Positions 1 through 12,968 of a stretch of 64,000 nucleotides of DNA are shown in pieces (the stretch's first letter is position 1; each line of letters starts with the position of its first letter). The notes below the pieces were generated by a model. It worked only from the letters and a program-made list of their open reading frames with translations. It had not been told where the DNA came from and did no database searches. The DNA is from Lucifuga dentata. Its lineage: Eukaryota; Chordata; Actinopteri; Ophidiiformes; Bythitidae. The stretch covers positions 1 through 64,000 of the forward strand of contig VXCM01001427.1 in NCBI GenBank assembly GCA_014773175.1. The letters are read 5' to 3'. A program made the position numbers and the translations under genes.

Positions 1-60
1 CAGATGATTCGCTGTGGTGACCCCTGAAGGGAAAGCCGAAAGGAAAAGAAGAAGATCTGA
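1..60 (+). repeat. LINE 3'-end remnant at window edge
   Basis: The window opens with a sequence containing GATTCGCTGTGGTGACCCC, then GCCGAAAGG and an AAG-rich tail. I recognise this as the 3' terminus of a non-LTR retrotransposon common in teleosts (RTE or Expander type, from memory). The rest lies left of the window. Only the terminal non-coding part is present, so no protein is encoded here. The family name is uncertain; the identity as a dispersed LINE tail is fairly secure. Confidence 0.55.
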
Positions 61-99
61 ATCTGTAAAATATATTGTAAACACAGATGTAAGATAAAT

Positions 100-222
100 G
101 TAGTGCAATAAAAATACAATATTTCCCTCTGAAATATCGTGGAGTAAAAGGACAAAGACTTCCACGGTGAAAGTACCTCAAAACTGCAGTACTTGAATAA
201 ATGTACTTAGTTACTTAATACC
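100..222. repeat. Dispersed teleost non-coding repeat, decayed
   Basis: This stretch has the phrases 'ACAATATTTCCCTCTGAAAT', 'GTGGAGTAAAAG', 'AAGTACCTCAAAACTG' and 'AAATGTACTTAGTTACTTA' in that order. The same order occurs in a short non-autonomous repeat that is very abundant in fish genomes. The copy has several substitutions and lacks sharp ends. No coding potential is visible. Confidence 0.5.
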
Positions 223-1761
223 TTTGGTTGTTCTTTACTTTTGTCAGCTTTAGCCACAAAGGCAGCATGAGGAGATGAAGCTCACACTGACTTCAGTTGC
301 TTCGACAACGCCCTCCCTTTTTACAGATTTTTATTCAAAGCTTAACTCATCAATCAAATCTTAGCTATTACTGCATGTCGGTCCATGCAGCAACCTGTAA
401 TATCTATTTTGTATCTAAATGAAAGTGGTGAATTTATGAGAAACCTAAAATCACATGCTAGCTCTGCAGAACAGACGCTCCAATGTTCTCTCAAGCATTG
501 TGCCTTAAATTAATGATCTGATTAATCCAATTAGGGCTCTAAAGTGGATTTTTGATGGTATAATAAATTGTTCATTATAGGTTACATTTGATGATCTCAG
601 TTGTACTTTGATGATAGTCCTGATTAATTAACCCTTGATTTTGTATATGATACACTAGCTTCAATGCAGAGTTTTGCATGAGAGGAATCCCTATTGATAG
701 GCATACAGTATTTGTGGTTAGTGGCAATAGGATGATTGGACTCCTGATTAAATCTGTGGCTACAGCTCAGCTGCAGCACAGCATAATGAAATCTGATGTC
801 CTGGCTAAAAGAGGGCTACAGATAGACAAGCAACAATTCTGCTAAAAAGAAAAAAAAAAAAGATGAATGTCTGTAGGCTTTTTATCATCAACCATCTCCT
901 TCCTCTCTCTCTCTCTCTCTCTCTCTGGTCCCTTGAGTTTAAATGAAAGCCACTAGAAATGGGATACTAAAATGAGAGACGCTCAGAGGTTGTAGATCTG
1001 CATGCCACAGATATGCACGTCTTATCCTTCCATGTTAATCAGAGTAGAGCATAATCCTGATGGTTCATCCTGCCCAGAGGCTCAGTGAAAGTTGTTTCCT
1101 TGATTTGAGATGATTCTCTCAAGGCTGTGTGTGGTGCTTGCTTAGATTAGCCCAAAGGTAATCTATTTTCTTCTCGGCTTTAGTCCTTCACAGATACAAT
1201 GAAATAATCAATGGACATGGCATAAGTTGCTCTCTGAGCCTAGCTTGTATCAGGCTATCAGTGATGTTTTTCTCTGAGTTCAACCCAAGAGGAAGAAAAA
1301 GACTGTTGTTGGATGATTTGCAAAATCCTGGATTCTGCCAGGATCACATGTGCTCACCTAGTTCCTGTTTATAGTTACTGAGCTGTCCTAGTTATTAAGT
1401 CCTGGTTGTAAAAACTAGGTTGCAATGGAGTAATGGTCACACTACCTGAAATGTCTATAATCATTTATTTGGCTATAAAAACCTGTGTTAGACTGCCTAT
1501 TCAGTCTTTACCAGAGAATCATAAAAACTGAGTTGTGTTATACACAGCACATAGCACTTTATAATCACCAGCTCTACTGAAGAGATTCTGTTTTCACCCA
1601 CATCTATTGGCTGGTTTGTCAGCAGGATTATTCTGAAAGTTCTGATCCAATTTTGAATGAAATTTGGTGTATGGGTGGATGTGGCCCAGGAAGAATCAAT
1701 GCAATGTTGCTGTAGATCTGGATCCAGGAAGTTTTAAGATGATTAGAGCATTTTTGGGATA
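223..1761. other. Unannotated non-coding stretch
   Basis: No open frame of note in either strand. The part at 481-640 is rich in TTAAT/ATTAG homeodomain-type cores (for example ATTAATCCAATTAGGG near 520), which could be a conserved non-coding element, but that needs a comparison. A CT microsatellite sits at 904-926 and a short A-run near 847-860. Confidence 0.5.
904..926. repeat. (CT)n microsatellite
   Basis: About 11 uninterrupted CT units. Confidence 0.9.
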
Positions 1762-1892
1762 CTTTTATCAATTTCTTTAAAATAAAAAAAAAAAAATATC
1801 TGCAATTTGGTCCATATTTGGAAACANCTTTTATCAATTTCTTTAAAATAAAAAAAAAAAAATATCTGCAATTTGGTCCATATTTGGAAACA
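1762..1892. repeat. 65-bp exact duplication around an N (assembly join)
   Basis: The 65 bases at 1762-1826 are repeated exactly at 1828-1892, with only the single N at 1827 between them. The unit runs from CTTTTATCAATTT to GGTCCATATTTGGAAACA and includes a 13-A run. The exact identity and the separating N indicate two contig ends that overlap but were not merged. The true sequence probably has one copy. Confidence 0.9.
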
Positions 1893-3036
1893 TTTTAAAT
1901 GCTACTCCTTATTTATTCAGCATTATGATTATTACTATATTAGTATTAATTGTTAGTATTAGCTTTGGCCACCAAAAATCCTGGAGTTGAAGTGCTCAGT
2001 TGTCATGCATGGCTGTGACGAAAGTGCAAAACCCATGAATGCAAGGACATGCAAAACAGACCATCTGTGTTCAACATAAACCAAGGCTTTGTGGTAGAAG
2101 TTGTGTGAACTCAGGAAGTCAAAACCCAGCTCTTTTTGCTCTGTAGGGCTTGGACTGAGGACACATTTTCAGCACTGTCTACAACAGTGGTTCCCAATCC
2201 TGGGATTAATTATATACTTCAGCACACCTGCGCCTAGTCAGCTCACCTGGAAAAGAGACCCTAACCCTTGGAAGCATACAGGACAACCCACCAAAACAGC
2301 CCCTTACATCTACCACATATAAACCAAATCCACAGAAGAATCCACTAGAAAAGTAAATCAAGTAACTTTAACTTTACTTACTTCAAGTAAATGAGGCAGA
2401 CAATCGGTCCCACCTGTGACACCTACACATTGAGAGTAACTTTCTATGACCATGGCAGGGAAAGTTAATTAGCTGTCAACGTCAGGAACTGAGGTTTTAG
2501 GGTGACACATGACATGTGATCAGACGCGTTATTATGACAGCTGCAGCCTATTGAAAATGTACTGGTGCTGATTGCATTCTCTATATTTTTGTCCATCCCC
2601 AAAACATTATAAATAGCAATCCACTGTAAACCTATCACTAATTACAGCCTCAAAATTACTGTTGAATTATTAGTGTTAGTCATTATTATTAGTGTTGAAT
2701 CATCATCTCACTGACACACTGACAACAAAAACAGAATATTTTAAGCTTCACAATGAAGGTATTGATGCACTGCATGAGCACACATGAGCACCTTATAAAC
2801 TTGTAACTGTGTATAATCTGTCACTCAAGAATAACTGTATCATCCCTGTCATAATCATTTTCCTAATGACTTATTCATATGAACACAGTTGAGATAAACA
2901 TGCTCTGCTCTGGGCTTTCTAAATATTCAATTTCCTTTTTTGATTTTGCTGTTAAATTAACATTAATGGAATGATCAGCGTGCAAGTAAATAAGCTTGAG
3001 AGAACACAGAACATGTTCTCCTCGCTGAGCAACAAA
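1893..3036. other. Unannotated non-coding stretch
   Basis: Nothing recognisable as a gene. A short patch near 2187-2240 (GTGGTTCCCAATCCTGG followed by CAGCACACCTG) faintly resembles a common fish dispersed repeat but is too decayed to call. Confidence 0.45.
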
Positions 3037-3086
3037 CATCCATCCATTCTCTATACATGCTGATCTTATGCAGGGTCATGGGTTCC
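3037..3086 (-). mobile_element. L2-type LINE 3' tail fragment
   Basis: CATCCATCCATT followed by CTATACATGCTGATCTTATG and GCAGGGTCATGGG is the reverse complement of the L2-family 3' end, which terminates in TGGATGGATG. Only about 50 bp survive, so the element is 5'-truncated, as is usual for LINE insertions. Confidence 0.65.
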
Positions 3087-4003
3087 TATCTTAGAAACCA
3101 TGTGTGAAAGTCATGGTATATTGTTCTTTATTTGGTTGAGCTCAGAATCTTTTTGAAAAAGCCATAAGCACTGACAAATTATTCAGTCTACTCCTTATTG
3201 TAACTATCTATTTGGCTTAACCCTCTTGAGTCTACCATTGCCCTCCTGCTTGGACTCAACCTGCATACATCTAGTTATTTGAGCTCATTTTGTCACTCAG
3301 CGTCAAACACAATATAATTTTTTTTTTCAGAAGAATCTGGGTTTTCAAACTAGTTCATTTAAAGTCACAATTCTGAAATACTTTTTTACACGAGCATATC
3401 AAATGTGCAGAAAAATCCCTATATTTTGTACTGTACATTCAGGCTGTACCTGTGAATTTATATACGTATATATTTAACAGAAAAAAGTTCTATTTAGGTG
3501 TTTTGAGCTTCCATGTCAATATTTGCATGAATCAAGCCTTTCTTCATGCATTTATAGCCATTTTTTTTTTTTTTTTTTTTTTTTTGCAGCTGTCCTTTCA
3601 ACCAGAAGGTATGATCGAGTTCAGCATGAAACAAAGCTATAAACATAGGGCCCCTTCCCCCACAAGGAGCAAGTAAAGGCACCGACAGGACACCATCCCA
3701 GAAATGTGGATGAAAATGAAGGTGCCTAGAGGCATATATGACACTTTGAAATGCTGCTCCCTTGTGTATCCTTTATCAAAGCTTCTGGAAGTCTCATGAC
3801 ATTGCTTCTGGTCTCTTTTAAAGTGCATTTTGTAGATTGAAACATACGCAATGATAGCAGACCCAGATCAATGTCCAGGTCATGACCTGGAGGACGGAGG
3901 ACAGAAGTTATGACATAATTGGGTAATTGGATTGAACCCACATGTCACTGGGAGAATCCAGGATTCTCTATTAGTTGAAAGGTGACTATAGGGGGATATG
4001 GGT
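3087..4003. other. Unannotated non-coding stretch
   Basis: Contains the 25-nt T run at 3561-3585. Short frames on both strands here overlap each other and have no recognisable motif. Confidence 0.5.
3561..3585. repeat. T homopolymer (25 nt)
   Basis: A run of 25 T followed by GCAGCTGTCC. It looks like a splice acceptor, but no coding sequence follows that I recognise. Confidence 0.9.
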
Positions 4004-4059
4004 GAAAAAAACAAACAAACAAAAAAAAAAAAAAAAAAANAAAAAAAAAAAAAAAAAAA
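4004..4059. repeat. A-run with N (scaffold join)
   Basis: An AAAAC-type prefix leads into 19 A, an N at 4040 and 19 more A. The length of the true homopolymer is unknown because the assembly breaks here. Confidence 0.9.
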
Positions 4060-7000
4060 CGAGTGTGCTTAAATTGAAAAGTTCTTCAAATTAACCCATA
4101 TGACCATTGTCATAAGTAATCAGTGAGTACTAAAATACTGACTGGAATCTCTGTTGCCCTTGTGGGAGTGTGCACATCTTTAGTGGCATTTTGCTGGGTA
4201 GCTGTGACTGCAGGACTATTTTACTATCCAGAGGTACTGTATTATGGATTGGAAAGTCCAAAGAGGTTGTAAATCAAATTTTGCAGCATCATGGATGACT
4301 AACTAAAGATATTTACACAATGCTGGAGACTGAGGCAACACACAAGGACCTTTCACTGTATCAGGTTTCACCTCTGAGGATGACTACACAGGCAGTCAAG
4401 TGGCTTTGGGGCCTTTGGTCATTCCCCCTTGCTGCCTTGGCCCTGGACAGAATTCTTTGTTACTTATTGACTGCAATGCAGAAATGACTCAACCCTTTGC
4501 AATAAGCCATAGACCTGACCGATCTGCTTGGAGCGGCTGTCTCAGCTGCAAAGAGAAATATTTCAAATGCACCGTGGAGAACCGTGTCTGTGGGCTTGGT
4601 CTATCAGTGAGTTCTGTGAGGCTTCATCCTGCAGTTATTGATAATATTCAGAGCTCTAAATCTTCAGCTCCAAAATCTCTCTGATGTGCTTCATTTAGAA
4701 AATTTCTTTCTCCATATTCTTTATATCAGGTTATAAATTTAAATGAATCTGCTTGCATGGTCAACACATTTTCTACTATTACAGTAAATCTAGGTGTGAT
4801 TAGTTTGTCTCATACAGGTTTTTGGGAACAGTTGTGTCTATCTATTTATCTATTAATCTATTTGTCTACCAAATGTAATTCTTTGTGACTGTTAGCACCA
4901 AGCAGCTTCTTCTACAGTATAGCTTCTAATATATAGACTAGGGATCACAATTTCAGGCCATTTTCAATGATGCGTTATACTGTTTTGGACCAGTACTTTG
5001 TAGTAGCACCTTAATTATTCATGACAAATGAATCAAACACATAAAGCAAAACAAACCAGTTACATTTCCAATGAATGCTAAACAACAGATGAGGTCATAT
5101 CTGTAAGTTTTAAGAGATATAATTAGAAAATGGTGGTTTTTACTCTTTCAGATTCTAGTCCTTCACTTTCTGTGATGTGTTCATTCACCTATTTCCACCT
5201 GTGTGTCAAGTGTACTGTATGCATTTATTCAAAAGTGTTGTTTAAGTATTGGTGGACACACTAACATGTGAGTGCATGCTAATAAATGGATGAGGTATCT
5301 GAGGGTGCATGCAAACGTGTGGGCACTAATGCTTGCATTTAAACATAAGACCTTCTGCTCTCTCTCTCTGTCAGTATTATCTGCAGATACAAAGTCACAT
5401 AAAATAGTAATGTTACCATATAATGAAAACTGGAAATCTCAGCAGTACAGCATAATTCTGTCTATGCATCCATCCATCCATCCATTTGCAATGGTTTGTC
5501 AATAGAAGCTTATGCTCCCTTTTATTCCATTCATCAGCTGTATTACTCCCATAAGCAGCTCTGCATGACTGTAAATGATATCATTTACTCCCTGGGGCCT
5601 CATGGTGTTGCCATCAACTCTTAAATGCTCGGTTGTAATTTCAGCAAGAATGACTTCAATGAGTTCTATCTGATTGCTCAAATGGGCTGGCAGGCATGGA
5701 AAAAATCAAAACATCACGTAACACGTAGACTATCACTGAGTTTCAAATGAATGAATCAGAGAAATACCAAGATGATGCATAGCAAGGACAATTTCCTTTC
5801 AGTTTAAGGATGTTTATGTGCTTCCATGTTCTGCTGACAGTGCAGTAATGTCATTGTGCTGTTAGCTAACACCAAAGCATTGTGGAACTTTTGGGATAGG
5901 AGGACGTTTGCTGATGTTATGGAAATGCTAGTTGGGATTCATGATGAATTGATACTAAACCTGGAGGATGTGTGTGAGGAGCTCCTTCCCCACTAACAGC
6001 TCCTGAGGGATTCTGCTCACCACAAAACACAAATCACTGACTGCTGTCAATTAAAGAGAGTGCCTTTAATTAGTGTATGTGTGCGTATATGAGCAACACT
6101 ACTTACATACTCATTTTGTAAATGCATCCTGATTCAAATATATTTACAAAAGCTCTGCAGTTAATTCTCTGAGAGATGAACAAGGATGAACAAGCAGCAG
6201 TGTATGCTCTCAGCATTTTTTGAGGATAACAACATCTTTACATAAAATACAGTACATTTGAACATTGTTTGTTTTTCAAGTGATCATGAAAATACCCATT
6301 ACTGGAAAAAACAACAACCCAAAAACAAACAAACAAAAAAAAAAAACATAATAGTATCAGTTACTGAAATGTGTGGACATGCCCTCCTTGTACATTTACT
6401 TAACCAGCATAACTAGCTTTTACATCTCCTTGATGATAAATAGCTTTGCATTGTAGTCTGACGCTATTTGAGACAGTGGATTAGTGGACATGATCAGTGC
6501 TTATAGCGATCAGAGGAAGAGAAGGCAGAGAGGCTCAGATTACCCGGCAGCAGAGCCAAGAACATAAGGGAATGATGGCTGCTGTATTTTTCTTAGTGCC
6601 TGTGGGCAAAACAGCATATAAGAATGTAGGAACAGAAGCCTTTCAGAGGACAGCACAGACATCAAGCTGAAAATGTTCCTGGGGTCAAGACGTCATTGGA
6701 TTTTGTTAACCTTACTCTGCTACAGTTGTCTAAAAAAGACACAACACAACACATTCCATGTATAGTGTGTGTGAGACATGGATTAAATATCTCAGGATAA
6801 AGAGCTCAGAGGGCTGGATTTTTGCCTTGTGTTTATAGGCGTACATGTGTATGAGTGCAGTATATGTATTGTTCACCTCAAGCAAACTGCAAAGCCCAGT
6901 AGATTCCAAAGACTGCTGTTACTAAAGTCTGGCATCCAGGGATGTAAAGTAAGGTAAATACATGCAAATGATATTTGGACATCTTTAAAATACGAATCTT

Positions 7001-7844
7001 TAAAGCAGAAAAATCGCACATCTTCTATTTACAGGAAAGGGCTCCAGACAGGAACTGGATGGATTTTGAGTTTTCTTGAGTAAATTTACATTAACCCTCA
7101 TTTACGTCCAGTATCTCCCCTGTAGGACTTGGCAAGTCACTGTTTCTTCTGTATTTACGCTTTCCAGTGAGGCGGATGAGCCAGGTTGCAACCGCTAATC
7201 AGTCAAAATTTTGGTTTGTTTCAGTTTAGTTTAAAAGTGAGATTCAATATATTTATATTGTTTTTCATTTTACAGCACCCACACCCATGCACATCAGTAA
7301 CAATGTCCCTTTATTTGCGTTGCACAATCTAGTCATTAACTGTCACCGTCTGAGTAAGTAGCTGTTTGTTGATGTAGTATACAGTATATGACTGTCCATT
7401 AGTGGCTTCCTAGCCCATACAGGCTAAATCTATAGAGCTGGATTGTGTTAACCTAAGACGCAGCTTTGTTGAATCACAAACATGTGACTCAGACATGATG
7501 CTGGCCTATTTGAAGAAGCATAGTAGTTGGTTACTTGACTCTGAAGTGATGACTCTTGCTGAAATCAAAGAGACTTTGACTCCATTAGGCTATTTTTTTT
7601 TCTCAAGACAAAGGAACCAATCCCATAGGCCTTTGCAGTGTGTTGTAGGTGCTTGTGTTATTGAAGATGATCTGTCTCGTAAGTTATCATTTTGCAGAGG
7701 CTATTGTATATTTAAGTCATCATTTTCTGCCGTTTTATGCAGATATGATTAGAAATGGGTATGCAAGTACCAGTGCCTCACAAATATGGGATATGGGTTT
7801 GCTATTGTACTTTGTGCCTAAGTTATCACAAATGAGCCTACTTC

Positions 7845-7848
<4 letters not shown>
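4060..7848. other. Unannotated non-coding stretch
   Basis: About 3.8 kb with no recognisable gene. A frame of 94 codons starting at 4400 has no family motif, splice context or codon pattern to support it. A tetranucleotide patch (TCTATCTATTTATCTA) lies at 4837-4866, CATC units at 5467-5486, and an AAAC-rich patch at 6303-6345. Confidence 0.5.
5467..5486 (-). repeat. (CATC)n, possible L2 tail
   Basis: Four to five CATC units. This is the reverse complement of the TGGA repeat that ends L2 elements, but the sequence to the right does not resemble L2, so it may be a plain microsatellite. Confidence 0.5.

Positions 7849-7898
<50 letters not shown>
7849..7898. repeat. (CT)25 microsatellite
   Basis: Fifty bases of uninterrupted CT, probably polymorphic. 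Confidence 0.95.
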
Positions 7899-7901
<3 letters not shown>

Positions 7902-9999
7902 CATGATTCATTCTGAATCATCTGTAGAAACACACACTGACACATCTCACCTATTTCTGTGCATGTCACCAAGTAGCTCTTCTCCAGCCCACTCCATCTG
8001 AGGTCAATGAAACCTGGAGGATGACAAGTGGTGGAGACATAAGCCCATCACATCTATTATTCAGAAAACCATGTGAGAGCAGCTGTTTCCAGGCTCATTA
8101 GACAGAGATCATACCGAGATTGATGATAAAATGATTGATGCGATCTCACTCTTACATACAGTAAGACAGCATGAAAGAGCTCAGCAGGATATAACAGAGA
8201 CAGAGAAGTAATCATTGAAAACATGAACAACTACATGATGCTGCCATTGATGGATTATTTTATGTGACACACAACTGAAGCAGTGCTGGTATATCTCCAA
8301 GAGGGAATGTCCCTATCATATAATCTAACATTAATATTATATTATATATTCTTATCAACAGATACAAGTTTAATATTGCAAAGTTGTCTAAATGTAAAAT
8401 GAGTAACTGTTCTAAAAATAACTGAAAAATAATACATATGCAGGATAGGGACATTTTTTGGAAACTGTGTTTGAAACTTGAAACTGAAACTTTCATTGCT
8501 TAATTCTGGTTTGTTTCATGTGTTAGCTGATGAATAATTGAGGAAAAAAGTCCCAACAGCCCGACTGCCTTCCCGTCATGCCCCACCCTGCCAATCGCCT
8601 AATCTAGTTCTTATTAAGATAGTGCTTCAGCAGGGTTATTCATTTCATCCACAGCACAGTTACATTATTCCTCTTCTTTTTACTTTGGCTCACAATCACA
8701 ACTGTTTAGCAAGCATGTATATGTGAGATTTTTGTGTTGTTGCTTACAAATACATGTGTGTAACAAACTGTGTGGGTGTGTAGATTATGTTCTCTTGCAC
8801 TTTTGTGGGGTGCACCTTAGGTTTGAATATGTGTGCCCGCACATGCATAAATGAAGGGCTATTGCGCTTTACTGTGTGCGTCTTTTTGTTTGATAGGCCT
8901 TGTTCTGCTCAGTTGCACAAGAGCTGGGTCCATTAAACAGATTAATTTAAGAAAATGGATGGAAGGATGGCTGAAGGAGAAAGAGTCAGCCACAGCAAAA
9001 GATAGAAAGGGAGGAAATTCTAATCAGAGCATGAGGGAGAAAGTGAGAATGGAGGAAGGAAAAATGAGTAGATGGAGGAGAAAAAAGAGGGAGTTGAGGG
9101 AGCAGTAATGACTGGACATTGTAGAATATTGTTGGAAGGAGTAATAGCTTCTCTTCTGTCTATTGCTCACTTAATGCCACAAAGTCTCCATGGGCAAATG
9201 TGTATCAGAGTCTGGACAGCTTAGGCAATTTCATTGAGCTAAAGATGACAATAAATCTAGTTAAACTGACAAATGGGACTGTCTATGGCTCATCCTCCAT
9301 ACTGATATTAATCCTTCCCTACAGTCATGCAACCAAATTGATTATTTTATGAGAACTGACTGAGGACATTACTATTCAATACTGTCCTGTTAAAACAGCC
9401 CGTTTGGTAATGTCGATCTTGTATATTCATGATTGTATGTTCATGATCTAGTCTGGAAAAGTACCTGGAGCAGATTTCAATAGACTTTTTAATAGATTTA
9501 TTATGATTCAGTGATGCCTGGCAGTAGATAAATCACTGGATTTCACAGGCCATCTTGTGATAATGGAAGAGTTGAATGCAGTCTTATTGAGCTGCAAAGG
9601 AGATGAACTGAGGTTATATTGATTGTTCATGTTTTTCACTCACACCTGCATTTGTATGTTCCTGTGTGGGTGAGGTTTGGCATTTTACAAAGGGAAAACT
9701 GGTCATTGGTGCAATAACATTAAAGTACAATGAGTCCCTTTCTTGAGTCACAGATTTGAGTGAGCAGATTTCATCATATACTGTATGTTGTGTGAAATTA
9801 GAACCATAAAACATCTAGAAGGCACAACTGTAAATTTTCCAGTCATCCCAGCTGTCATAATAAAGTCCCCTTTCTGTTTTTCTCCAGATTCAGTTCAGGG
9901 TTAATGAAAATTGAGGTATTTTATGGCTACTGAAGGCATTGAATCTGCACCTGAGCTTTATAATACAGAGGTAGTAATGGTTTGTTCGTTTCTAAGCTT

Positions 10000-10002
<3 letters not shown>
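7899..10002. other. Unannotated non-coding stretch
   Basis: Nothing recognised. The 8940-9110 part is strongly purine-rich on the + strand, which keeps an 85-codon frame open by composition (Lys/Glu/Arg-rich) without evidence of function. Confidence 0.5.

Positions 10003-10030
<28 letters not shown>
10003..10030. repeat. (GT)14 microsatellite
   Basis: Uninterrupted GT dinucleotides following TTCAA. Confidence 0.95.
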
Positions 10031-10497
10031 TAGCAAAGGTGTACTACATCGCCCTTCCTAAATTAAACAGCTTTAAATTCTGCCTGAAAGAATAATAGCA
10101 ACATGAAAGTGTATCAAATTAGCAGTGGCATTTTCTTATATCATTCACGGGCGAGAGCAGGTGGGAAGATCACTTGCTAAAATACACAGGATTATAATAG
10201 TAGTTTCTCATGAATGATAACTGCCCAGGATTGTACGCTGCAGCACTGCTACTGACATCATTAGTCAATACTGACAGCATGTTGAATATGATGAAATTAG
10301 TATGCTGTTCTATTGAAAACTGAAAACTACTGTGCACGGCATTGAATGCCCTCAGGAATTTGCAAGGGCAATATAAAAACTGGAGAACTTGATATGAGGA
10401 AAGTCTAAATCTCGAAAACCTTGAAAGTTGGAATTAATTATGCAAAAATCACCAGTACGTTTCATCTCCCAGCTCTAGTCTGCTTGAGACCAGACCT
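10031..10497. other. Unannotated non-coding stretch
   Basis: AT-rich; no gene, repeat or site recognised. Confidence 0.5.
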
Positions 10498-10790
10498 GGG
10501 GCCTCATTTATGAAACAATGCGTGGAATCCATACTAAAAGTTTATGTATGTTCAAAACAGGGGAATAGCCTATGCACAAAACTATTCAGATTTATAAAAC
10601 CATGTGTATACACAGCTTCATGCAATTTCCCCTTAATAAATCACAACCAGCTTGGAGCACGTTAAAAACACTCATATCCCACCCACAACACTCTTATAAT
10701 TTACCATAAATGGTCCATGCAAAAATATTTGTGAATATGTGAATACTGATATACTTATAAATGAGTTTGCACGTCATTGCGCTTCAGAGA
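10498..10790. mobile_element. Decayed DNA-transposon-like dispersed repeat (Harbinger-like)
   Basis: It begins GGGGCCTCATTTATGAAACA and continues with GCGTGGAATCCATACTAAAAG, CAGATTTATAAAACC, CAATTTCCCCTTAATAAATC, ATATCCCACCCACAAC and TTTACCATAAATGG. This order matches a repeat family common in teleost genomes that I associate with PIF/Harbinger elements. Many CG sites of the family appear as TG or CA, consistent with methylation decay. The sequence after 10790 (GAGAGAATGGAGACTTCTGATTGG) may belong to the same element, but its right end could not be placed. The superfamily assignment is from memory. Confidence 0.5.
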
Positions 10791-11290
10791 GAATGGAGAC
10801 TTCTGATTGGTAGATCAAGAAAAAAAATCATGAGACAGAAATGCAGGTATTGTGGATGAGGAGAAATCAGGAAAATGTTAGATTTGGTGCCTCAGCATCA
10901 ACAACAATCACAACATGCTGCAGCTAATGAGTCAGTTAAACAAGTAGTAAATCATTTAAAATTTAAATTTAATTGCAGATGCCAGGAGGTGCAGTGCTGC
11001 ATAAAGGATGTGACACTGACATGCAGGTGAATCTGCTAAATCACTTTTAGATTGTTTATTTTTGTAAACGCATCACATTCAGCAGCTCTCTGCGCATCAG
11101 ACTGAGCTGGTCTGAGCTCCGAGGGTTTGAAATGGAGTGAGGAGCTTGTGCCTCTCACCTGCAGGTCAAGATCGATAGAATTATGCACAAATAAAAATAA
11201 ACGTGAAAAACTGCCAGTTGTGATAGATCACTGAAAAATCAAACACATCTGTCATGATCATGTTGTTTCAAAGCACCTTTACACACCGCT
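10791..11290. other. Possible continuation of the repeat at 10498, otherwise unannotated
   Basis: No open frame longer than noise. It may be the internal part of the neighbouring transposon, but I saw no matching terminal inverted repeat on the right. Confidence 0.35.
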
Positions 11291-11421
11291 GCTATCGCTT
11301 ATTTATGTGGAAATCAGAATAATTGATTCGCACATTTGAAGATATCAAAATTAACNGCTATCGCTTATTTATGTGGAAATCAGAATAATTGATTCGCACA
11401 TTTGAAGATATCAAAATTAAC
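11291..11421. repeat. 65-bp exact duplication around an N (assembly join)
   Basis: 11291-11355 equals 11357-11421 exactly (starting GCTATCGCTTATTTATGTGG, ending TATCAAAATTAAC), separated only by the N at 11356. The same 65-base size as the duplication at 1762 points to an assembler overlap length, not a biological tandem repeat. Confidence 0.92.
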
Positions 11422-11583
11422 AGGTCAAGCAAATTCAGTTTATTAATCATTATTTTTATTTCAGTTTATCAACGTACATGGAGAGGAGCTATTTTGAAGT
11501 AAGTATAGCTTAAACAGGCTCTTTCAGAGTGGATCTATGCTAGAATTCAGAGTTATTTTGATTCAATCCATGCCACTAGTAAA

Positions 11584-11720
11584 ATGATTGATAAGTTCTC
11601 AGCCTGGTATAGAAAGATCTAATTTGGAGGTGTTGCAGTTATTTATGTTTTAACAGAGGTGAAAGTCTCAGGGGCAAATAAACTGGAGTAGGATGGGAGT
11701 TACAATCAGGTTAGCAGCCA
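11584..11720 (-). mobile_element. Mariner-like element end, decayed
   Basis: ATGATTGATAAGTTCTCAGC and then TGGTATAGAAAGATCTAATTTG closely match the terminal sequence of the mariner relic at 28263. Further right, GTCTCAGGGGCAAATAAACT corresponds to the transposase C-terminal part in the 28.5 kb copy with the intervening coding sequence deleted. This is an internally deleted, non-coding remnant; its far end was not found. Confidence 0.5.
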
Positions 11721-11721
11721 A

Positions 11722-12968
11722 CAAGCACATAAATACAGCATTTTTGTTAATTTTATACAACTCAAAGACCACTGGGTAACTTACAAGTTATAAATTATAT
11801 TAATACCTCAAGTAATTGCAACCCTTGCTTACTTTCTTCTGAGTCAGGTTCAGAACATATCAATCAACCCTCACACTTGTCTGAAGGAATTTTTAAAACC
11901 ACAGTGTCTCCAGTGTGGACAATAGGATGTGTTTGCACAAAACAGTGAACAAAGATCAACAGTTCAATACGGTCACAAGCCTGAAGAAAGAAGGAAAAAC
12001 AAAAACCATTCCGAGTCTTCTCAGAAAACACAGTGGGGCTCAGAGTCACAAATCTGTTATTGCTTTGTTATGTTTTGCTGGTAGTGGCTTGGAGGTTGTG
12101 CCATTAAAGGCAGCTCTGTTTGGTCAAAGTTACATTAAAGAAGACTAGTGCTGCTCTGCTGCAAAAGCATGCTTAACATGGGGAGGTTGAAATTCTGTTA
12201 TTAGGAGGTGGATGCACAAGAAAAGGTCGGTGTCTCATTGAAATCTTTTTGGCAGTAAAGAGAAAGGCACTTACATTATACAACATTTAGGCTCACAGCA
12301 AAAACTCACACAGAGAACCTGCACAATCCATTTTAGCACCTGTAGATAAAGAGGTATTGCTCCCTCATCACACAAGTCAGGATAAGGTACATGTCTCTCT
12401 CATTTCTCTTTTTAGGTCTTTTTCTTGCTAAGCTCTTCTACTGAAACAAATGGGCACAAAATGGATTCTAGTAGGGTTTCAGCTGGACTGAGTTACTAGT
12501 TAACAGCAGAGAAACAAGTGTGGAAATAAACCGCTTATTAATCAAAAGTCTAACAGAAACAGAACAGAAATGTAGTCAATCATTCATTGACACGTCTTAC
12601 TCATTGATCAAGTAAAAATACCATTTCCACATTGTTAGAATTTATAGTTATTTTTGGTATTAGAAATGTATTACTTTTCAGCTTTTGTATTTTTTTTTTT
12701 TTAATTTAAATTGTATTATGTTGAACCATTGAGAAACAACCATACAGTGAATTTGTTGGCAATAAAACCAAAAGCTTATGAAAGCTAGCATTTCTATTGA
12801 GCTACAGAGTTAGGAATATTCCTCTTGGTTTGTCATTTTGAGCAACTCATTCACAATAAACATCAGCATTTACTTCAATTCATTTGTGCTGCAGACAACA
12901 GACACGCATAAGTTTCTGCACATACTACATTTAGGTGTATATAAGTGGACCTTGCACACATGCACACT
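11722..12968. other. Unannotated non-coding stretch
   Basis: No recognisable gene. Short complementary-strand frames near 11864-12148 overlap and lack motifs. A 13-nt T run is at 12690-12702. Confidence 0.5.

Noticed and set aside
2187..2240. Resemblance to a fish dispersed repeat (GTGGTTCCCAATCCTGG)
   Set aside because: Match limited to about 30 scattered bases.
3561..3600. T-run followed by GCAG resembling a splice acceptor
   Set aside because: No coding block or donor follows; T-runs before GCAG arise by chance.
8851..9108. 85-codon frame with a hydrophobic N-terminus followed by a basic/acidic tail
   Set aside because: It superficially resembles a secreted peptide, but the tail is purine-rich low complexity and no exon structure or homologue is recognised.
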